From positions 11,593 to 23,902 of the forward strand of contig PMHU01000214.1 in assembly GCA_003156795.1 (NCBI GenBank): a stretch of 12,310 nucleotides of DNA. Reading direction: 5' to 3'. Position numbers and translations under genes: made by a program. The notes below the pieces were generated by a model that was not told the DNA's origin, searched no databases, and worked only from the letters and a program-made list of their open reading frames with translations. Origin of the DNA: Acidimicrobiaceae bacterium (GTDB lineage: Bacteria; Actinomycetota; Acidimicrobiia; Acidimicrobiales; Palsa-688). This document shows positions 8,686 to 12,310 of this stretch, in pieces (within the stretch, counting starts at the first letter, position 1; each line of letters begins with the position of its first letter).

Positions 8686-9539
8686 AGGGTCTCCTCCGCT
8701 TTGGGTCGGGCGGCGCGGGCCGCGGTTACGATCTCGAGAGCTTGGCGATGGAGTTCGAAGGTCGCGGCGGCGACGACGAACCCTCCCTCGACCGGGGCCT
8801 CGCCATCCGGTCCGGTGACCGTACCTCCCGCCGCTTCCACGATCGGCACGAGTGGGACGATGTCGTACGACTGCATGCTCGATTCCACCACCAGATCGAT
8901 GTGGCCCAAAGCCAGCAGGCAGTACGAGTAGCAGTCGCCGCCGAAGCGCTGCATGCGTACCCGGCGGGCCAGGCATTCGAAAGCTGTTTGCTGCCAGGGC
9001 GCCACGAACATGCTCGGGTGGGTCGTATACATGTTGGCGCCGGCCAGGTCGGTCGTCTGGCTCGTCTTCAGGACCCGTCGGCTGGCGGCGTGCTCCAGCC
9101 ATCCGTCGCCGCCAACCGCCGCGAACGTTTCGTCGAGGTACGGCTGCCGGCACCAGCCCGCGACCGGGCGGCCGTCGACGACCAAACCGAGGAGCACACC
9201 CCAAAGCGGCAGGCCGCTCACGAAGGCCTTGGTGCCGTCGATGGGGTCGATCACCCACTTGACCCGGCCGGTCGGCCCCGTCGAGCCGCCTTCCTCGCCG
9301 ACGATCTGAGAATCAGGAAAAAGAGCGGCCAGCTCGCGCCGCAGATAGCTTTCGGTCATCCGGTCGGCTTTGGTCACAGGATCGTACCCTTGAGCCCCGC
9401 CCTTGTCCTCAGCCACCATGGACGAACGGAACCAACGCATCGCGACCTCGCCGGCCCCAACGATCAATGGGCCGATGGTGCCGTCTACGGCGGCCAGGTC
9501 GATCGGCTCACCCACGGCGGGTCCGGGTCCCCATCGCAT
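8682..9539 (-). CDS. Inositol monophosphatase/histidinol-phosphatase-type phosphatase
   Basis: Predicted Mg2+-dependent phosphomonoesterase of the inositol monophosphatase superfamily, 285 residues, cytosolic. Seen: DPVTKADR (53-60); IVGEEGG with metal-binding glutamate at 82/83; the signature DPIDGT (98-103), whose D98 and D101 bind metal; SGLPLWG (108-114), typical of the histidinol-phosphatase (HisN) branch; GGDCYSYCL (200-208); and SYDIVPL with D226, the third metal aspartate. All catalytic residues are present. The nearest family type is the HisN-like branch, but no histidine genes are nearby and the gene heads an operon with a kinase and a PLP lyase. It may act on a phosphorylated intermediate or product of that pathway (inference). 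ATG at 9539 is the first start after the divergent spacer; the first roughly 10 residues are poorly conserved in character, so a GTG a few codons in is possible. Confidence 0.88.
   Translation of the reverse strand: MRWGPGPAVGEPIDLAAVDGTIGPLIVGAGEVAMRWFRSSMVAEDKGGAQGYDPVTKADRMTESYLRRELAALFPDSQIVGEEGGSTGPTGRVKWVIDPIDGTKAFVSGLPLWGVLLGLVVDGRPVAGWCRQPYLDETFAAVGGDGWLEHAASRRVLKTSQTTDLAGANMYTTHPSMFVAPWQQTAFECLARRVRMQRFGGDCYSYCLLALGHIDLVVESSMQSYDIVPLVPIVEAAGGTVTGPDGEAPVEGGFVVAAATFELHRQALEIVTAARAARPKAEETL
8691..8697 (-). promoter_or_regulatory. Ribosome binding site of the S1P-lyase-like gene
   Basis: GGAGGAG on the minus strand lies inside the end of the phosphatase gene, 5 nt before the TTG at 8685-8683. 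It supports the TTG start and the TTGA stop/start overlap. Confidence 0.65.
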
Positions 9540-9611
9540 CCGAGTGTAGCAGCCTCGACCGATAATGGTCTAGACCACAAGGCGGTCGGGGATCGGCTTG
9601 TAGGGTGAGCC
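9540..9611. promoter_or_regulatory. Divergent promoter region between the phosphatase operon and its regulator
   Basis: This 72-bp spacer separates the start codons of the minus-strand operon and the plus-strand regulator. It holds the 12-bp operator palindrome. Candidate -10 boxes are GATAAT (9561-9566, plus strand, touching the operator), TAGGGT (9601-9606, plus, 5 nt before the regulator GTG, compatible with a leaderless transcript) and TACACT (9548-9543, minus, very close to the phosphatase ATG). None has a convincing -35 at normal spacing, so the promoters are tentative. Confidence 0.55.
9566..9577. promoter_or_regulatory. Perfect palindromic operator for a HutC-type GntR regulator
   Basis: TGGTCTAGACCA is a perfect 12-bp inverted repeat. 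HutC-subfamily GntR regulators such as DasR, NagR/YvoA and PhnF are known to bind sites of the form TGGT-N4-ACCA, with a DasR-type core of this sequence. It lies 34 bp before the GntR-family regulator and 26 bp before the phosphatase, where a bound dimer could control both directions. It abuts the plus-strand GATAAT box, so autorepression is plausible. The neighbouring gene is the obvious candidate binder, but a different HutC paralogue elsewhere in the genome could also recognise it. Confidence 0.75.
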
Positions 9612-10472
9612 GTGATGACGCGGACTGACGGTGACCGGGTTCGCCGCCTGCTCGCCAAGCCGCCGGTCTTCCTTCGCACCAGCAGCGTCGCCGTCCACGC
9701 CCAGATCGAACAGTGGCTGACCGCGGCGATCGCCAACGGATGGCTGGTGACCGGCGACCGGCTGCCTGCGGAGAGAGAGCTTTCGGCGCTCCTCGGTGTC
9801 AGTCGCATGACGCTCCGTCAGGGCGTCGAGGGACTCGAACGACGGGGCGTGGTTACCAGGGTGCCTGGACGCGATGGGGGAGCGTTCATAACCGAGCCGA
9901 AGGTCGAATGTGATCTGACCGGACTGCCTGGGTTCAGCGCTCAGGTGCGACGCACCAACCTCCGCCCGGGCTCGGTCGTGCTGAGCGCGCGGGAGGTGCG
10001 ATGTCCCGGCGATGTACTCGGTCCGTTGCGCCTCCAGCCGAGGGCCAAGACCTTTGAGATCATCCGGGTGCGGCTGGCCAACGACACGCCACTCGCCATC
10101 GAACGGTCGTACTTTCCGGCCAAGCCGCTGCCCGGGATGTTGGAACGCGACCTGACGGGCTCCATGTATGCGTTGCTGGCGACGTGGGGCCTCCAGCCCG
10201 AGACTGCCGTGGAATACCTCGAGCCGACCACCGCGAGCAGCGCCGACGCGGCATTGCTCGAAGTCCCTGACGGCAGCCCGTTGATGGGGATCGAGCGCAC
10301 CGCGTTCGCTCTCGCAGGAGTGCCAGTGGAGTTTTCGCGGGATCTCTTTCGCCCCGATCGTGTCCGCCTGATGGTGCGCAGCCGCGTCGGGGTGGAACTC
10401 GAGGGCGGCGGCGTCCTCGACCTCGTCGGTCCCCCCGAACCGGCTGGATCGGCCGGTCGGGCGCTTCACTGA
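9612..10472 (+). CDS. GntR-family transcriptional regulator, HutC subfamily with UTRA ligand domain
   Basis: Predicted dimeric DNA-binding regulator of 286 residues. Seen: an N-terminal winged helix-turn-helix at about 27-94, with GDRLPAERELSALLGVSRMT leading into the recognition helix (LRQGVEGLERRG) and a wing ending GGAFI; a linker; then a UTRA domain at about 105-256 with FEIIRVRLANDTPLAIERSY and a C-terminal GVPVEFSRDLFRPDRVRL strand pair, typical of effector binding. UTRA domains bind small metabolites, often phosphorylated sugars or amino compounds. It is divergent from the phosphatase-lyase-kinase operon with a perfect operator between them, so it probably senses an intermediate of that pathway. 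GTG at 9612 is followed at once by ATG at 9615; either could be used. The last roughly 20 residues, rich in Gly, Pro and Ala, lie outside the known domains. Confidence 0.9.
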   Translation: MMTRTDGDRVRRLLAKPPVFLRTSSVAVHAQIEQWLTAAIANGWLVTGDRLPAERELSALLGVSRMTLRQGVEGLERRGVVTRVPGRDGGAFITEPKVECDLTGLPGFSAQVRRTNLRPGSVVLSAREVRCPGDVLGPLRLQPRAKTFEIIRVRLANDTPLAIERSYFPAKPLPGMLERDLTGSMYALLATWGLQPETAVEYLEPTTASSADAALLEVPDGSPLMGIERTAFALAGVPVEFSRDLFRPDRVRLMVRSRVGVELEGGGVLDLVGPPEPAGSAGRALH

Positions 10473-10572
10473 GGCGTACCCGGCCGGGGGATGCGGGTGC
10501 CCTGCCCGCGATCTCGGCTGGGCTCAAGCCGCCTCTCGAATGGCGAGCGTGGCCCCAACCCACATCGCTCGG

Positions 10573-10601
10573 TGTAAATGTGAAAAAAAGCACGCTATAC
10601 T
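10573..10601 (+). promoter_or_regulatory. Candidate promoter of the DEAD-box helicase
   Basis: TATACT at 10596-10601 is a good -10 box, lying in the only A/T-rich patch of a GC-rich spacer. TGTAAA at 10573-10578, with a 17-bp gap, is a weak -35. Transcription would begin near 10608, giving a leader of about 190 nt before the TTG at 10801. Confidence 0.5.
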
Positions 10602-10611
10602 CTCTGCATCC

Positions 10612-10627
10612 CCCGGCATCCGCCGGG
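10612..10627 (+). other. Hairpin near the predicted 5' end of the helicase leader
   Basis: CCCGGC (10612-10617) and GCCGGG (10622-10627) form a perfect 6-bp GC stem with a 4-nt ATCC loop, only a few bases after the predicted transcript start. It is not followed by T residues, so it is not a classical terminator. It could stabilise the 5' end or be part of a folded leader. Confidence 0.4.
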
Positions 10628-10748
10628 AGGCGTCGGCTCTCAGAGTTGACGGGCCGTCGGTGATCGTGCTTTCCCCATCGGCCATGCTCCCGCTGCCGCG
10701 ACGCAGCCGAAGGCCTCGGCCGGGCGAGGAGCTACCGATTGGGTTCGT

Positions 10749-10777
10749 CGCACCCCGCGGTGCGCGCAGTTTTGCGC
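10749..10777 (+). other. Two adjacent small hairpins before the helicase start
   Basis: CGCACC (10749-10754) pairs with GGTGCG (10759-10764) around a CCGC loop, and GCGCA (10764-10768) pairs with TGCGC (10773-10777) around GTTT. The second stem shares one base with the first, so they may stack or compete. They end 12 nt before the AGGAG site. In such GC-rich DNA short stems arise often by chance. Confidence 0.3.
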
Positions 10778-10800
10778 CGCGATCATCACAGGAGCCTTTG

Positions 10801-12063
10801 TTGTCCTCCAATTTCTCCGACCTCGGCGTACCCGCCGCGGCCGTTTCGTCCCTTGCCGCGCGCGGCATCCTCAAGCCCTTCCCGATCCAGTCGATGGCGA
10901 TACCGCCCGCGCTGGCCGGAAGGGACGTTTGCGGCCGGGCGCCCACCGGCTCCGGAAAGACCATCGCCTTCGGTATCCCACTGGCCGAGCGGGTCCAGCG
11001 GGCCCGGCCCGCGAGGCCGCGCGCCCTGGTCCTCGCCCCCACTCGTGAGCTGGCGGCCCAGATCACGGAGGAGCTTGGAATCCTCGTGGGCCCTTACAAG
11101 CGGAGCGTCGCCGCGTTCTACGGCGGCGTGGGCTTCGGCCTCCAACTCAAGGCGCTGCGGCGCGGCGTCGACATTGCCGTCGCCTGCCCGGGCCGCCTCT
11201 CCGACCTGGTCCGCCGCGGCAACCTGGCGCTGGGTGACGTCGAGATGGTCGTCATCGACGAGGCCGACCGCATGGCCGACATGGGCTTCCTGCCTGACGT
11301 CAAGCGCATCCTGGACCAAGTGCGTCCTGACCGCCAGACGCTGCTGTTTTCCGCCACCCTCGACGGTGACGTCGACGTCCTGATCCGGCACTATCAGAAC
11401 GATCCGGTCCGCTGCGAGGTCACCGCCGACGCCGACGAGATCGACCGCACGACCCACCAGTTCTTGACCACCCGCCGCGAGGATCGGGTCACCATGACGG
11501 CCCACTTGGTCGCCAGCCACGGCTCTACGGTCGTGTTCTGTCGGACCAAGCACGGCGCCGACCGTCTGGCCGGCCAGCTCCAACGGGCCGGCGTGGCCGC
11601 AGTCCCGATCCACGGGGGACGCAGCCAGCCCCAACGGGATCGCGCTCTCAAGTCCTTCGCTGACGGCCGGGCCCAGGCCCTGGTGGCGACGGACGTGGCG
11701 GCGAGGGGGATCCACGTCGACAACGTCGGCTGCGTAGTTCACTTCGACGTCGCCGGTGACCAGAAGGACTACTTGCACCGCTCCGGGCGGACCGGGCGGG
11801 CCGGGGCTGAAGGCTTCGTAGTGACCCTCGTGACCGATGCCGACCGGGCCAAGGTGCGCCAGCTCCAGAAGGACCTCAGGCTCCCCGTTGGTAGCCCGGT
11901 TGGGGTTGCCGCCGGCGGCGGGCCAGTTCCTGCTCGAGGCTCGTCGGTTCCCGCTCGGGGGCGCCCGACGAATCCGAGCCGCTCGCCGGGTCGCCAGCCT
12001 CGCCCGCCTCGCCCGGGCGGGCCGCGCGGTCGGGGTGGACCGGGCGGGAGAGTTACCCGCTGA
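10801..12063 (+). CDS. DEAD-box ATP-dependent RNA helicase (RhlE-like)
   Basis: Predicted cytosolic RNA helicase that unwinds structured RNA using ATP, typically in cold adaptation, ribosome assembly or RNA decay; 420 residues from the chosen start. Seen: the Q motif (KPFPIQ, Q30), motif I APTGSGKT (47-54), Ia APTRELA (79-85), Ib CPGR (129-132, where TPGR is usual), II DEAD (153-156), III SAT (184-186), IV VVFCRTK (244-250), V ATDVAARGIHV (296-306) and VI HRSGRTGRAG (326-335). A low-complexity Arg/Gly/Pro/Ser tail from about 370 likely contacts RNA. TTG at 10801 is chosen because AGGAG lies 6 nt upstream and the Q-motif region begins right after it. An in-frame ATG at 10540 would add 87 unconserved residues. 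It appears to be a separate unit with its own promoter. Confidence 0.92.
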   Translation: MSSNFSDLGVPAAAVSSLAARGILKPFPIQSMAIPPALAGRDVCGRAPTGSGKTIAFGIPLAERVQRARPARPRALVLAPTRELAAQITEELGILVGPYKRSVAAFYGGVGFGLQLKALRRGVDIAVACPGRLSDLVRRGNLALGDVEMVVIDEADRMADMGFLPDVKRILDQVRPDRQTLLFSATLDGDVDVLIRHYQNDPVRCEVTADADEIDRTTHQFLTTRREDRVTMTAHLVASHGSTVVFCRTKHGADRLAGQLQRAGVAAVPIHGGRSQPQRDRALKSFADGRAQALVATDVAARGIHVDNVGCVVHFDVAGDQKDYLHRSGRTGRAGAEGFVVTLVTDADRAKVRQLQKDLRLPVGSPVGVAAGGGPVPARGSSVPARGRPTNPSRSPGRQPRPPRPGGPRGRGGPGGRVTR

Positions 12064-12214
12064 TCGAAGGTCCGGCGCCGGGCATCGGCGTCGACCCCGC
12101 ACGATCGGGCTAAGGCCAGAGCGATTTCCGCAGGCGGCGGGCTTGCGGGCGGCGGGCTCGCCACCGTCCCGGCGCATTGGCGCGAGTGGAGTGCCGGCGC
12201 GCCAGGCTAGGAGG
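12064..12214. other. 151-bp intergenic stretch after the helicase gene
   Basis: GC-rich and apparently non-coding. It has a 10-bp perfect palindrome CCGGCGCCGG (12072-12081) just after the helicase stop, with no T run, and an 11-bp direct repeat GGCGGCGGGCT at 12133-12143 and 12148-12158. AGGAGG at 12209-12214 touches the next putative start. No clear terminator or promoter is visible. Confidence 0.4.
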
Positions 12215-12310
12215 GTGGAATCCGCCCCGAACACCATTTTCGAGATCGCTTTCGTCTGCGCCATGCCCATGGAACTCGATCCGGTCGTGCAGAAGCTCAC
12301 GTTGCGCGAA
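12215..12310 (+). CDS. Start of a gene cut by the window edge, possibly a nucleosidase/phosphorylase-superfamily protein
   Basis: An open frame of 32 codons runs off the right edge. Its product begins with a short tail, then IFEIAFVCAMPMELDPVVQK. A hydrophobic strand followed by a CAMPMEL-type segment resembles the N terminus of MTA/SAH nucleosidases and related nucleoside phosphorylase-superfamily enzymes (strand, then AM-x-x-E). This is a resemblance over about 15 residues only. The start is uncertain. GTG at 12215 directly follows AGGAGG, which is too close for normal use; an in-frame GTG at 12191 is possible, while ATG at 12263 would cut into the conserved strand. Confidence 0.45.
   Translation, partial: MESAPNTIFEIAFVCAMPMELDPVVQKLTLRE

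Larger units (their letters stand above)
10473..10800 (+). other. 328-bp non-coding stretch: end of regulator transcript and leader of the helicase gene
   Basis: No credible gene is seen here. The left part holds small GC-rich inverted repeats (for example GCGGG 10493-10497 with CCCGC 10505-10509) but no T run, so a terminator for the regulator gene is not certain. An A/T-rich patch at about 10573-10605 ends in a TATACT box. To its right lie three short hairpins (10612-10627, 10749-10764 and 10764-10777) and the AGGAG ribosome binding site. The helicase frame stays open back to an ATG at 10540, but this extension has no family similarity and would read through the promoter-like patch. Confidence 0.55.

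Noticed and set aside
8686..9258. Upstream extension of the S1P-lyase-like frame to 9258
   Set aside because: The extension runs through the phosphatase gene in another frame and is arginine-rich. The TTG at 8685 has a strong ribosome binding site.
10540..10800. N-terminal extension of the helicase from ATG 10540
   Set aside because: It has no family similarity, spans a promoter-like A/T-rich patch and hairpins, and lacks a ribosome binding site, whereas TTG 10801 has AGGAG at good spacing.
10790..10809. Possible pairing of the helicase ribosome binding site with TCCTCC just inside the gene
   Set aside because: Only about 4 base pairs with a loop of 10 or more nt; too weak to propose as a switch.
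12133..12158. 11-bp direct repeat GGCGGCGGGCT, two copies 15 bp apart
   Set aside because: Only two short copies of low-complexity GC sequence with no flanking element; likely chance.
10786..12300. Long open frame of 504 codons on the minus strand opposite the helicase
   Set aside because: It lies antisense to a clearly conserved DEAD-box gene and its product is low-complexity with no motifs. It is an artefact of GC-rich codon bias.
1..12310. CRISPR arrays, tRNA/rRNA genes, insertion sequences or phage genes
   Set aside because: No regularly spaced repeats, tRNA-like cloverleafs, transposase or integrase motifs were seen on either strand.

Overview
The window is very GC-rich, uses many GTG and TTG starts, and carries an unusually long single-chain acyl-CoA carboxylase. 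This fits a high-GC actinomycete, perhaps an Acidimicrobiia-type lineage. That placement is an inference from gene content and base composition, not from a marker gene. There are no RNA genes, CRISPR arrays, transposases or phage genes, so this looks like chromosomal metabolic DNA.

Left and centre (1-9539, all minus strand). Five genes are read leftwards from an intergenic region at about 9540-9611. In transcription order they are: an inositol-monophosphatase/histidinol-phosphatase-type phosphatase (8682-9539), a sphingosine-1-phosphate-lyase-like PLP enzyme (7282-8685), an FGGY sugar/polyol kinase (5693-7285), a small SsuE-type NAD(P)H:FMN reductase (5153-5626), and a giant fused acyl-CoA carboxylase that runs off the left edge (1-5091). 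The first three overlap at their stop/start codons (TTGA and GTGA), so they are almost certainly one transcript with coupled translation. The reductase follows closely and the carboxylase lies 61 bp further on.

Control region (9540-9611). A GntR-family regulator of the HutC/UTRA type is transcribed divergently (9612-10472). The spacer carries a perfect 12-bp palindrome, TGGTCTAGACCA, which matches the type of site bound by HutC-subfamily regulators. The simplest model is a ligand-responsive regulator controlling itself and the kinase/lyase/phosphatase operon. The combination suggests catabolism of a phosphorylated amino-alcohol or aminated polyol: the kinase adds phosphate, the PLP enzyme cleaves the C-C bond, and the phosphatase removes phosphate. 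The substrate cannot be read from sequence.

Right side (10473-12310, plus strand). After a 328-bp non-coding stretch with a promoter-like TATACT box and several small hairpins comes a RhlE-like DEAD-box RNA helicase with an Arg/Gly/Pro-rich tail (10801-12063). A short non-coding stretch follows, then the first codons of another gene, possibly a nucleoside phosphorylase/MTA-SAH nucleosidase-type protein, cut by the right edge.
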